Positions 43,562-51,244 of a stretch of 51,362 nucleotides of DNA are shown here, in pieces. The DNA comes from an uncultured Bacteroidota bacterium (GTDB lineage: Bacteria; Bacteroidota; Bacteroidia; Bacteroidales; 4484-276). Below the pieces are notes generated by a model. It did no database searches, was not told where the DNA came from, and saw only the letters and a list, made by a program, of their open reading frames with translations. The DNA lies in contig CAJATL010000347.1 of NCBI GenBank assembly GCA_903944895.1, positions 1-51,362 of the forward strand. Reading direction: 5' to 3'. A program made the position numbers and the translations under genes. The number at the start of each line of letters is the position of its first letter. Within the stretch, counting starts at the first letter, position 1.

Positions 43562-45228
43562 TCTTGATTTTTGAAAGGTAAAAAAATATCAAAACGGCTT
43601 CCTTTTCCGGGTTCACTCTCCAATAAAATTTTCCCTCCAAAGGCCAGCACAATGGCTTTTACGTAACTCAAACCCAATCCAAAACCTTTTACGTTGTGAA
43701 TATTTCCGGTGGAAACCCTGAAAAACTTGTCGAAAATCTTATGCTGAGCTTCTTTGGTGATTCCAATTCCACGGTCTTCAACCGAAATTTTAATGCCTGC
43801 TGCGGTATTTTCGGTACTAACCCTGATGTAAAGTTTTTCGGGAGAATATTTGCAGGCATTATCCAAAAGGTTGGTAATTACGTTGTAAAAATGGTTTTCA
43901 TCGGTTTGGATAACCGGATTTTCAGCTTTCAGATCCAGTGCAACTTCGCCTTCTTTGCGTTCGACCTGCAGTCGGAAATTTTGGGCAGCCCGTTTAATAA
44001 TTTCATGAATATCGAGTTCCATCACCCGCAGGTCAAAATCCCGTTTATCGATCAGCGACATTTGAAGCACGTTTTCAACCTGGGCGTTCATGCGGCGGTT
44101 TTCTTCTTTGATGATGCCGGTAAAATATTTCACCTTTTCAGGAAAATCGAGCACTCTGGGATTATTTATCGAGTCGGCAGCCAGCGAAATAGTGGCAATA
44201 GGTGTTTTAAATTCGTGAGTCATGTTGTTGATAAAATCCGACTTGATTTCGGAGATTTTCTTTTGCTTCAAAATTACCAAAATTGTAACCGAAAAAGTGA
44301 TGATAATAATCAGCGTAAAGATGATCGATCCCAACAAGAGGAAGAAAATAGAACCAAAAAGATGCTTTTGTTGATGAGGAAAATCAAGTAAAAGGAAATT
44401 TGGCTTTTGAAAAATATCATTTGGGAAAAGGCTGATTCGATAAGGGCTTTCGAGGTTTTCATCAGTAAATCCGACCGATTTTATGGGGATAAGATCTTCG
44501 CCGGTTCCTGAAATAACCGCAAATTCAAAATCATCTGAAAGGCCTTTATTGTCCAATGATTTTCTTACCTGGCTTTCGAGATATTCTTTGTCGAGCCGTT
44601 CCGCGATGGGCATGTGGTAACTTTCGACTTCTACAACCATTTTGTTAAACATATCACTGAGTTCTTCCGAACGCTGTTCGACTTTAACTGAGGTACTGAT
44701 TGCGAAATGCGCGGAATCGTCGCTGTTTTTGTAAACAAAAACCTTTGTTTTTTCTCCTCCAGGCGAAATCCTGGTTTCATCAAAAGTTGAAGTTACCACA
44801 ACCTGTCCTGGTGAAGCAGAATTAAAGAAGTATTGCCGCTGCACCGAATCAACGTAACTATGAATTTGATTATCGGTTTTGAGATCCTTTTCGAGCCATT
44901 CCAGATTTTTATCCATGCCTTTAAGTTCAGATAAGCGGGCTTCAAGCGAGTCATTCATCCTGAAACTGAAGTTCATCACCGAATCTAATCCCTGAAACTG
45001 AAAATCGTATTGTTGCCTGATTTCATCCAGGTTTTCGCTTAAAAGCAGGACATTTTCGTTTTTCTCAAGTTTTCCAACAACATCTGTAAGGGCATCGTTA
45101 ACCTTACGGCCGAAATGCTCTTTTTGAATGGCGATCGCATTTTGAATCCAGAACAACTGAACGGCAACGATTCCTGCCAGCGATACACTCATCAGCACAA
45201 TAATTAGAATAAATGTTTTTCTGTTCAT
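43558..45228 (-). CDS. Sensor histidine kinase, RprX-like
   Basis: A 556-residue membrane kinase. Transmembrane helix 1 is residues 6-27, a periplasmic sensor of about 265 residues follows, and helix 2 lies at about 293-318. The HisKA domain has the H-box NNMTHEFKTPIATISLAADS near residue 335. The HATPase has NLLDNACKYSPEKL (N box), SVEDRGIGIT (G1) and KGFGLGLSYVKAIV (G2). The periplasmic part has no recognised ligand-binding fold. The kinase phosphorylates the downstream regulator. Promoter at 45233-45265. Confidence 0.94.
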   Translation of the reverse strand: MNRKTFILIIVLMSVSLAGIVAVQLFWIQNAIAIQKEHFGRKVNDALTDVVGKLEKNENVLLLSENLDEIRQQYDFQFQGLDSVMNFSFRMNDSLEARLSELKGMDKNLEWLEKDLKTDNQIHSYVDSVQRQYFFNSASPGQVVVTSTFDETRISPGGEKTKVFVYKNSDDSAHFAISTSVKVEQRSEELSDMFNKMVVEVESYHMPIAERLDKEYLESQVRKSLDNKGLSDDFEFAVISGTGEDLIPIKSVGFTDENLESPYRISLFPNDIFQKPNFLLLDFPHQQKHLFGSIFFLLLGSIIFTLIIIITFSVTILVILKQKKISEIKSDFINNMTHEFKTPIATISLAADSINNPRVLDFPEKVKYFTGIIKEENRRMNAQVENVLQMSLIDKRDFDLRVMELDIHEIIKRAAQNFRLQVERKEGEVALDLKAENPVIQTDENHFYNVITNLLDNACKYSPEKLYIRVSTENTAAGIKISVEDRGIGITKEAQHKIFDKFFRVSTGNIHNVKGFGLGLSYVKAIVLAFGGKILLESEPGKGSRFDIFLPFKNQE

Positions 45229-45232
45229 GCTT

Positions 45233-45265
45233 CAAAAATACAAATTAATAAACCCGCGATTGCAA
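45233..45265 (-). promoter_or_regulatory. Promoter of the kinase-regulator operon
   Basis: On the minus strand, TTG (45265-45263), a 22-base spacer and TATTTTTG (45240-45233), just ahead of the kinase start codon. The phased TTAAC array begins three bases upstream of the -33 element. Confidence 0.6.
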
Positions 45266-45267
45266 CC

Positions 45268-45304
45268 TTAACTTTTCGTTAACCTTTGTTAACCTAACCT
45301 TAAC
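45268..45304. promoter_or_regulatory. Four helically phased TTAAC repeats, probable regulator binding site
   Basis: TTAAC occurs at 45268-45272, 45279-45283, 45289-45293 and 45300-45304, i.e. at 11-, 10- and 11-base steps, all on one face of the helix. This is the form of OmpR/PhoB-type operators (direct half-sites about one helical turn apart). It lies between the divergent kinase operon and the T9SS gene, directly upstream of both promoters. Confidence 0.7.
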
Positions 45305-45326
45305 TAAACACGGGTTCAGATAGTTA

Positions 45327-45334
45327 TAGTTTTG
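45327..45334 (+). promoter_or_regulatory. -7 box of the divergent T9SS gene
   Basis: TAGTTTTG matches TAnnTTTG. The -33 region has no TTTG; its place is taken by the last TTAAC repeat 22 bases upstream. This is expected for a promoter that depends on an activator. Confidence 0.6.
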
Positions 45335-45383
45335 CTTCGTGAAACAAACATTTAACCATCATAAAATTTCGGAGGATTAAAAC

Positions 45384-46475
45384 ATGAAAAAAAATTCGTT
45401 AAACTTTAAAATGATTGCTGCGGTAATTTTTGCTGCCATCTGCATTCTGGCTTTGGGAACATCGCTTTTTGCCCAGACAGGTAGCGAAAATCCTAAAAAG
45501 GAACACACCAAAACCATCACGCTCAAAATTGTTGAAGATGAAAACGGCAAAGTCACAAAAATCGACACTACCTTTATTTATGAAGGTGATGATCCGTCAA
45601 GCCAGTTTTTCTATTGGAATGATGATAAAAATCTTCAATATAATTTGAGTAAGCTCGACTCGATGAATTTCAAATTTGATTTTGAAACCAATTCTCTGGA
45701 CAGCCTTGAACGCTCCAAGTTTTTTATACAATCTGATAATGAAGAAGAAATGAAAGGGATTGAAGAAGAAATGAGAAAGTTCCAGGAGTTTACATTCAAC
45801 ATTCAGGATTCGCTTGAAGCCGATGGGATGAAGCGGATTTGGGTAACCGTTGACCATGATTCAAACGATTCAATAATCGAAAAAAACATCAAAATAATTA
45901 AAGGTGGTAAAGACCGGGTAATCGTCGTTGGAAGACCGGATACGATTATTACCAGAGATGGACAGAAAATTATGGTCACAACCGACGTTGATGACGAAGA
46001 CGGCCAGACGATGAAGACAGTCACTGTTACCACGGACGCTTCCGGGAATCAGGAAAAAACCATCACTGTAACCGTTGATGGTGAAGATGTTGATGTTCAA
46101 AATATAGAAGAGGGTAAAAAAATCATCATTGTAAGAACAAAAGTTAACATTGACGAGACTGAAGATGCTACAAAAGAAGAATTGAAAAGTGCAGGCATCA
46201 AAGAGAAAAATGGTGATCTTGAAGTTGAGAATCTTAAATTCTCTCCAAATCCCGGCAATGGCAAATTTAACCTGAGTTTTTCGGTTAAAGAAAAGAAAAA
46301 GGTAACCATCAATATTTACAACATCAAAGGCAACCTGGTTTACAGTGAGACTTTAAAAGATCTTGAGGGAACCTATAATAAGGAAATCGACATTTCGGAT
46401 GAAGAATCCGGCACCTATTTTATTCAGATCATCCAGGGAATTTACGACATCATCCAGAAGATCATTATTCAATAG
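45384..46475 (+). CDS. T9SS-sorted acidic secreted protein, likely target of the two-component system
   Basis: A 363-residue exported protein (signal peptide residues 1-29, cut near LFAQ). The central part is acidic and rich in Asp, Glu and Thr, with repeated VTVTTDASGN- and EKTITVTVDGEDVDV-like strands, suggesting beta structure. The C-terminal 80 residues are a T9SS sorting domain (LKFSPNPGNGKFNLSFSV to GTYFIQIIQGIYDIIQK). No named domain was recognised in the middle. It is divergent from the kinase-regulator operon across 155 bases holding the phased repeats, so it is probably controlled by that system. A strong terminator follows. Confidence 0.85.
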   Translation: MKKNSLNFKMIAAVIFAAICILALGTSLFAQTGSENPKKEHTKTITLKIVEDENGKVTKIDTTFIYEGDDPSSQFFYWNDDKNLQYNLSKLDSMNFKFDFETNSLDSLERSKFFIQSDNEEEMKGIEEEMRKFQEFTFNIQDSLEADGMKRIWVTVDHDSNDSIIEKNIKIIKGGKDRVIVVGRPDTIITRDGQKIMVTTDVDDEDGQTMKTVTVTTDASGNQEKTITVTVDGEDVDVQNIEEGKKIIIVRTKVNIDETEDATKEELKSAGIKEKNGDLEVENLKFSPNPGNGKFNLSFSVKEKKKVTINIYNIKGNLVYSETLKDLEGTYNKEIDISDEESGTYFIQIIQGIYDIIQKIIIQ

Positions 46476-46502
46476 TTTAAAAGAATTCATTGAATTAAAA
46501 CT

Positions 46503-46530
46503 AAAAAAGGGGCCGTAAAGCCCCTTTTTT
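46503..46530. terminator. Bidirectional terminator
   Basis: GGGGC (46509-46513) pairs with GCCCC (46520-46524), with T run 46525-46530 on the plus strand and A run 46503-46508 for the minus strand. It serves the T9SS gene and the convergent DUF6249-like gene. Confidence 0.85.
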
Positions 46531-46554
46531 GTTCATCAAAATCTGATGGAAATT

Positions 46555-46896
46555 TTAATCTTTTTGCTTCAGCTCGTTGTCTTTATCGTGCTTTTTCATC
46601 ATTCCGTAATAAATCAGCAAACTGATGCCTCCACAAATCAAAGTCATCGAAAAGTAAGCAACTTCTTCCTGGATTGAGGTTGTTTCCGAAATTACATTTC
46701 CAAGCAAAATACCGAGGGCAATGCCAACCATCAGTAAGCCAAATTTGAGGGAATCGTTGGATGCTTTATCCATTTTTAGCGTTGAAGCATCAGCGCCATG
46801 CTGGATTAAAGTAAGCCGTTCTTTGCGGCGGGCAAGGATGTAAACAATTGCCACAACCATCGTAAATGCGCCCAAAGGGACCAGAATTTCTTCCAT
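46555..46896 (-). CDS. Small membrane protein, DUF6249-like
   Basis: A 113-residue protein with three predicted transmembrane segments (about residues 3-20, 48-68 and 76-97). It resembles DUF6249 proteins, which in Bacteroidota often lie beside ECF sigma factors. I start it at 46896 (MEEILVPLGAF); the frame extends 29 codons upstream, but that stretch is not conserved-looking. The segment RRKERLTLIQHGADAS after helix 1 is basic and probably cytoplasmic. It is divergent from the sigma factor gene at 47111, so the two may share control. Confidence 0.75.
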   Translation of the reverse strand: MEEILVPLGAFTMVVAIVYILARRKERLTLIQHGADASTLKMDKASNDSLKFGLLMVGIALGILLGNVISETTSIQEEVAYFSMTLICGGISLLIYYGMMKKHDKDNELKQKD

Positions 46897-47067
46897 TGTT
46901 TTATCGTTTTTAGTTAAACATTCAAATACATTTTGTGTTCGCCAGTTTTGACGTTGCCTTTTAATGCAGGTTACAAAAACCAAAAAATATTTTTCGAAAC
47001 CTTATTCAAAAACAGGCTTATTCTAAGGTTTATGCTTTTTTAGATTAATTTATCTTCCGAAAAAAAA

Positions 47068-47075
47068 TATCTTTG
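47068..47075 (+). promoter_or_regulatory. -7 box of the ECF sigma factor operon
   Basis: TATCTTTG, matching TAnnTTTG, 35 bases before the start codon. Its -33 area is only T/A rich. Confidence 0.55.
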
Positions 47076-47110
47076 CTTTTCCTGTAACCAGATTTGTTAA
47101 ATACCGTCAA

Positions 47111-47680
47111 ATGCAACGAATGGCATACAAGGACGATAAATTTTACATCGAAAAGGTACTCAAAGGTGAGACAAATGCTTATGCTGATTTGGTTAACAAG
47201 CATAAGGAAATGGTTTTTACCATTGCTGTCAAAATTCTCAGGAATCACGAGGATGCTGAGGAAATTGCACAGGATACCTTTTTAAAAGCGTTTAATGCAT
47301 TGTCCAACTTTAAAGGCGACGCAAAATTTTCGACCTGGATTTACCGGATCGCTTACAACACAGCCATTTCGCAAAGCAGGAAACGAAAACATGAATTTGC
47401 TGCAATAAACGAGGAAATGATTGATAATTACACCACCGATAAGGTTAGCCGTTCGGTGAATGAGTTTAATGAAGATGAACAAATCAACGCCATTAACAGT
47501 TTGATGGAAAAGTTACCTGAAGAAGAAAATTTGTTGCTAACTTTGTTTTATAAAAATGAAAAGTCCATCGGGGATATCAGCGAAATTACCGGCTACACCG
47601 AGTCGAACGTGAAAGTGAAACTTTACAGGCTTCGCAAAAAGATGTACAATGAGTTGGAACATTATTTTAATTTGAGTTGA
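47111..47680 (+). CDS. ECF-type RNA polymerase sigma factor
   Basis: A 189-residue sigma-70 family protein of the ECF group. Region 2 reads [20 protein letters not shown] and EDAEEIAQDTFLKAF, with the core-binding and -10 recognition helices. Region 4 has LPEEENLLLTLFYKNEKSIG and ISEITGYTESNVKVKLYRLR. The start is either 47111 or MAYKDD at 47120. The membrane protein gene that follows starts two bases after its stop and could be its anti-sigma partner. Confidence 0.93.
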   Translation: MQRMAYKDDKFYIEKVLKGETNAYADLVNKHKEMVFTIAVKILRNHEDAEEIAQDTFLKAFNALSNFKGDAKFSTWIYRIAYNTAISQSRKRKHEFAAINEEMIDNYTTDKVSRSVNEFNEDEQINAINSLMEKLPEEENLLLTLFYKNEKSIGDISEITGYTESNVKVKLYRLRKKMYNELEHYFNLS

Positions 47681-47682
47681 TT

Positions 47683-48129
47683 ATGGAAAATAAGAACACC
47701 CAACATATCGAAGATGATTTTTTAAGAAATCTGGTGAAGAAATCTGCGACCAGTCAGCCGTCTGATGGTTTTACCAACAATTTAATGGCACTGATTCCAA
47801 AACCCAGAACTGTTGTAACTACCGAAAATGATGCCATCAAACCCTGGCATTATGTTGCTTTGGCGGCAGGTTTTATTGCAGTAGTTTACTTCATCATTAC
47901 CTTCGATCTGAATTCACTGGTAAATCAACTGGCGGGTGGTGAAAACCAGGAAGGCATTAATTACGTTGGCATGTTTGGCAACATAATCCTCACTTTCAGT
48001 AAAGCGTTTTCGGCCTTTCATTTTTCCTCCATTTCACTCATGGTTTTGATTTCGGTAACCATCCTTTATTTCGGCGACAAAATGCTCAAAAGGTGGTCGA
48101 AAAATAAAAGTGAAGCCACTTTTGCCTGA
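47683..48129 (+). CDS. Membrane protein, candidate anti-sigma factor
   Basis: A 148-residue protein. The N-terminal 50 residues are polar and end with the family-like segment DGFTNNLMALIPKP. Two transmembrane helices follow (about 55-73 and 115-135), with an extracytoplasmic loop between them. I choose ATG at 47683, two bases after the sigma factor stop; a TTG two codons earlier also fits. Position directly behind an ECF sigma factor and the cytoplasmic N-terminus suggest an anti-sigma or sensing role, but no anti-sigma motif (such as HxxxCxxC) is present. Function is inferred from context only. Confidence 0.75.
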   Translation: MENKNTQHIEDDFLRNLVKKSATSQPSDGFTNNLMALIPKPRTVVTTENDAIKPWHYVALAAGFIAVVYFIITFDLNSLVNQLAGGENQEGINYVGMFGNIILTFSKAFSAFHFSSISLMVLISVTILYFGDKMLKRWSKNKSEATFA

Positions 48130-48135
48130 TCCGGC

Positions 48136-49020
48136 ATGTTTATGATCCCACCACAAGTTCTCGAAAAAGTAACCGGATTTTTACAATCCGGCAGCAGCCA
48201 ACCTGTTAAAATTCTTTCGGTTCAGGCAATTTCAGGTGGGTGCATCAACCATACCCTCCAAATCAAAACTAACCAGGGCAGTTACTTCTTAAAATATAAC
48301 GTATCGTCTCGCTTTCCGCAGATGTTTCAAAAAGAGGCAAAAGGATTGGAATTGCTGCGAAGCTCAGGCGCAATTAATGTTCCGGAGGTTTTGTTGACAG
48401 GTGAAGCTGGTGACTTTTCGTTTCTGCTGCTGGAATTTATTGATTCCGCCCAGATGAAGGCTGATTTCTGGAATGACTTTGGAAAATCGCTGGCAGCCTT
48501 ACATTCCCACAAAGCGGAAAAGTTTGGACTGGATCATGATAATTTTATGGGATCGCTTGAACAACGAAACAATTTTCATGAAAACTGGATTGAGTTTTTT
48601 GTTATCGAACGGCTGGAACCACAAGCCAGGCTTGCCCGTGAAAAAAACGCCCTCAGCAAAACCGATGTTCAGGCTTTTGAAAGATTGTATCAAAAACTCG
48701 GCGGCATTTTCCCAAAAGCCTTGCCATCGCTGCTTCATGGCGATTTGTGGAGTGGGAATTTTATGATAAACCATCAGGGAAATCCCTGCCTGATTGACCC
48801 AGCGGTTTATTACGGTCATCCCGAAATTGATATTGCCATGACCACCCTATTTGGCGGCTTCAGCCAACGGTTTTATGAAGTTTACAACTACCATAATCCT
48901 CTCGAAAAAGGCTGGCAAAACCGGCTCGATATTTACAATCTTTACCCGCTCATGATTCATGTGAACCTTTTTGGCGGCGGGTATCTGAGTTCGGTTAGGG
49001 GGATTTTGGGGAGGTTTTAG
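48136..49020 (+). CDS. Fructosamine/ketosamine kinase family protein
   Basis: A 294-residue kinase-fold enzyme. It has the ATP-binding region VQAISGGCINHTLQIKTNQG with Lys in YFLKYN, and the FN3K signature LPSLLHGDLWSGNFMI with catalytic Asp. The metal-binding LIDPAVYYGHPEIDIAMT follows. The family phosphorylates sugars attached to amines and so starts repair of glycated proteins. It begins six bases after the membrane protein gene and probably ends the sigma factor operon. Its C-terminus (SSVRGILGRF) is typical of full length. Confidence 0.92.
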   Translation: MFMIPPQVLEKVTGFLQSGSSQPVKILSVQAISGGCINHTLQIKTNQGSYFLKYNVSSRFPQMFQKEAKGLELLRSSGAINVPEVLLTGEAGDFSFLLLEFIDSAQMKADFWNDFGKSLAALHSHKAEKFGLDHDNFMGSLEQRNNFHENWIEFFVIERLEPQARLAREKNALSKTDVQAFERLYQKLGGIFPKALPSLLHGDLWSGNFMINHQGNPCLIDPAVYYGHPEIDIAMTTLFGGFSQRFYEVYNYHNPLEKGWQNRLDIYNLYPLMIHVNLFGGGYLSSVRGILGRF

Positions 49021-49103
49021 GATTTTTAACTCACGTGTTTTTAGCCAAAACGAATGTAATATAATTGCCTTTTTACTCTTTGCCGGTGCGTTATTAAAAG
49101 GAA

Positions 49104-49142
49104 CGGCAGGATTAATGCGGCTTGTGCCGGGTAATCCTGCCG
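49104..49142. repeat. Nested palindromic hairpin
   Basis: GGCAGGATTA (49105-49114) pairs with TAATCCTGCC (49132-49141), extended by one C-G pair. Inside, CGGC (49118-49121) pairs with GCCG (49126-49129). No T run follows, so it is more likely a REP-type repeat or RNA structure than a terminator. Confidence 0.7.
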
Positions 49143-49286
49143 GGATGCTAATAGCTGGTGTTTTTTTCAGTAAAAAGAATAAAAGCTAACGCGTTATTTT
49201 TTCGGTGAATTCAATTTGTAACTTTCTAAAATTCCTTACTTCCCTTTTTAATTTGAGGTTTTGATTGCCTTATGGCACAAGGATTA

Positions 49287-49622
49287 TCATATTATTTTGA
49301 ATACTGCATTGTTAACATGCTTAACCAAATTAATAAGCGGTTCCTTTTTAATCCGGCTAATCTTTTTTTCAATCTCATTTTCATTAAAAAGGGCGATCAA
49401 CTGGCATCGTACCTGGCTTTGCTGGTCTAATGGTTTTGTAAGCATTTCATTTGAAAGCTCAAAACTAAAATTGTCCCTGATTTTTGAGGATGTTATCATA
49501 ATTCCAATGTAACATTCCTCTGTTTCGTAAACTTCATCGGTTGAAACAATTACGGCAGGATGCAATTTAAACCCATCAGGCAACGGAAAATTAACCAATA
49601 CAATATCTCCCTGTTCGTACAT
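49287..49622 (-). CDS. PemK/MazF-type endoribonuclease toxin
   Basis: A 111-residue toxin of the MazF/PemK family. It has the N-terminal MYEQGDIVLVNFPLPDGFK, the KLHPAVIVSTDEVYE strand with the conserved RPavVls-type position reading HPAVIVS, and the YIGIMITS strand. Downstream VRCQLIALFNENEIEKKISR corresponds to the SxvrcdqirtldksRl motif. Members cut mRNA. I start it at 49622 (MYEQGD). The partner gene lies 10 bases upstream on the same strand, a typical toxin-antitoxin spacing, but its product is not a recognised MazE-type antitoxin. Confidence 0.88.
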   Translation of the reverse strand: MYEQGDIVLVNFPLPDGFKLHPAVIVSTDEVYETEECYIGIMITSSKIRDNFSFELSNEMLTKPLDQQSQVRCQLIALFNENEIEKKISRIKKEPLINLVKHVNNAVFKII

Positions 49623-49632
49623 AACCAACGTG

Positions 49633-50046
49633 CTAATTACTTATTAATCGCCTGGAAATATTACCCTGTGTTAGTTTTTGCACACCTTCAACCAAATCGC
49701 CTTCAATATTTTTCAATAAATCCTTACGCAACTCCTTTAAGGCAATGATGATATTATTGAAACTATTGCGAATGGTTGTATTGCCAAAGAATTGAAAATA
49801 CTCCAGCCTCTTTTGAATTTTAACGAAATCATGTGTTGCCTGATAAACTTTGTTGTAGAAAAGTTCCAATTCGCTTTTTGACAATTCAGAAATAACCGCT
49901 TTTTGATTTTCCAAACTAACTAAAAACCCGTTTAGCGTTAGAATCAGATCTGTTTTTTCGGTTTCATTGGATATTTCCAAATCGCTTGTTCCCACAAAAT
50001 AAACCATTTTATTCTGCAACAATATAAGTTCCTGGGTTAAGCACAT
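49633..50046 (-). CDS. Unrecognised protein coupled to the PemK-type toxin, candidate antitoxin
   Basis: A 137-residue helical protein with no family I recognise. It contains two heptad-like stretches (about residues 55-75 and 85-115), ending in EDLVEGVQKLTQ-like sequence (EGDLVEGVQKLTQGNI). I chose ATG at 50046 because a TATCTTTG -7 box at 50079-50072 would start transcription near 50066, after the alternative TTG at 50070. An AGGAAG ribosome site precedes ATG 50046. It is longer than usual antitoxins and lacks a visible AbrB/MazE DNA-binding domain. The operon position supports an antitoxin role, but that is inference. Confidence 0.7.
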   Translation of the reverse strand: MCLTQELILLQNKMVYFVGTSDLEISNETEKTDLILTLNGFLVSLENQKAVISELSKSELELFYNKVYQATHDFVKIQKRLEYFQFFGNTTIRNSFNNIIIALKELRKDLLKNIEGDLVEGVQKLTQGNISRRLISN

Positions 50047-50071
50047 ACTTCCTGTTTTTAATATTGACAAA

Positions 50072-50079
50072 CAAAGATA
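50072..50079 (-). promoter_or_regulatory. -7 box of the toxin-antitoxin operon
   Basis: TATCTTTG on the minus strand, matching TAnnTTTG. No good -33 TTTG was found at the expected distance, so the promoter may be weak or regulated. Confidence 0.55.
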
Positions 50080-50394
50080 AACTTTTATTGGATTTCTTAT
50101 TGGTAATCAGTCATGCTGAAACCTGGAAACACTATGTTTTCGATAAGAAAAACTTGCCTTTCAAAATTCATGTAAAATATTGCTGCTGAGGAATCACCGG
50201 AAAGACTTTCCCCGTTCGTTGTTTAATTTTGAGGTTAAATCGCATATTTGATGATTTTGATGAACAAACTGATGACAAACGTTCAAATAGAAATTATTTT
50301 CATTCTGAAAACCAGGCATTTTTCACATATTTTTCGTTTTGAATTTTTCTCTTCCTCTAAAACCCGGAACCCTGAACAGAATAAACCCGGAACG
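50080..50394. other. Intergenic stretch, no gene seen
   Basis: Spacer between the stop of rsmI and the toxin-antitoxin promoter. It holds short CCGGAA/TTCCCC pieces but no convincing gene, RNA or terminator. Confidence 0.5.
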
Positions 50395-51069
50395 CTAATC
50401 TTTCTTCCCCTCAATCACCAGCACGAATTCACCTTTTAGGGTGCTAATGGTAAAATGCGTAATCAATTCGCGGATGGTTCCACGGACGGTTTCTTCGTAA
50501 ATTTTGGTAAGTTCACGTGATATTGAGGCGTGGCGGTCTTCGCCAAAATGAAGGGCTAATTGTTCCAGTGTTTTTAGCAATTTGTGCGGTGATTCGTAAA
50601 AAATTACCGTACATGGCATCTCCTTCAAGAATTCCAGTCGGGTTTGCCGGCCTTTTTTCTGAGGTAAAAAACCTTCGAAAATAAACCTGTCGGCAGGAAG
50701 GCCTGAGTTTACAAGTGCCGGAACAAAAGCCGTGGCTCCTGGCAGACATTCAACCTCAACTTCCTGCCTGATACATTCGCGAACCAGCAAATAACCGGGA
50801 TCGGAAATGGCCGGAGTGCCGGCATCAGTTACGAGTGCCGCTTGTTCGCCGGATTTTATGCGCTCGGTAATCCGGGCAAGGATTTTATGCTCGTTATTGA
50901 GATGATAAGCCACCATGGGCTTGCTGATGTCGAGGTGTCTGAGCAGGTTACCCGAAGTGCGGGTATCCTCGGCAAGGATAAAATCAACAGCTTTTAAAAC
51001 CTTGATTGCACGAAGGGTGATGTCGTCGAGGTTGCCGATGGGCGTTGGAACAATGAACAGTTTTGCCAT
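50395..51069 (-). CDS. rsmI: 16S rRNA (cytidine1402-2'-O)-methyltransferase RsmI
   Basis: A 224-residue SAM-dependent tetrapyrrole-methylase-fold enzyme that methylates the ribose of C1402 in 16S rRNA. Family hallmarks are MAKLFIVPTPIGNLDDITLR, AEDTRTSGNLLRHLDI, ALVTDAGTPAISDPGYLLVR and LPGATAFVPALVNSGLP, with the C-terminal FYESPHKLLKTLEQL. It lacks the C-terminal helical domain found in the 286-residue E. coli enzyme, as in many Bacteroidota. A TACCTTTG -7 box sits at 51184-51177 on its strand. Confidence 0.95.
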   Translation of the reverse strand: MAKLFIVPTPIGNLDDITLRAIKVLKAVDFILAEDTRTSGNLLRHLDISKPMVAYHLNNEHKILARITERIKSGEQAALVTDAGTPAISDPGYLLVRECIRQEVEVECLPGATAFVPALVNSGLPADRFIFEGFLPQKKGRQTRLEFLKEMPCTVIFYESPHKLLKTLEQLALHFGEDRHASISRELTKIYEETVRGTIRELITHFTISTLKGEFVLVIEGKKD

Positions 51070-51244
51070 GAATGATGTTTCTGAAGTACATTAATACGTG
51101 CTTATTATCAATGCTTTACTAATCCGGTAGGAACAAGGTAGAAAAGTAAATATTTTTAATTGTTTTTAACACTTCACAAAGGTAAACGATTAAACATAAC
51201 AAAAAATATTTGTTTTTTGCGTGGTTTCATCATTCAGGCAGCAC

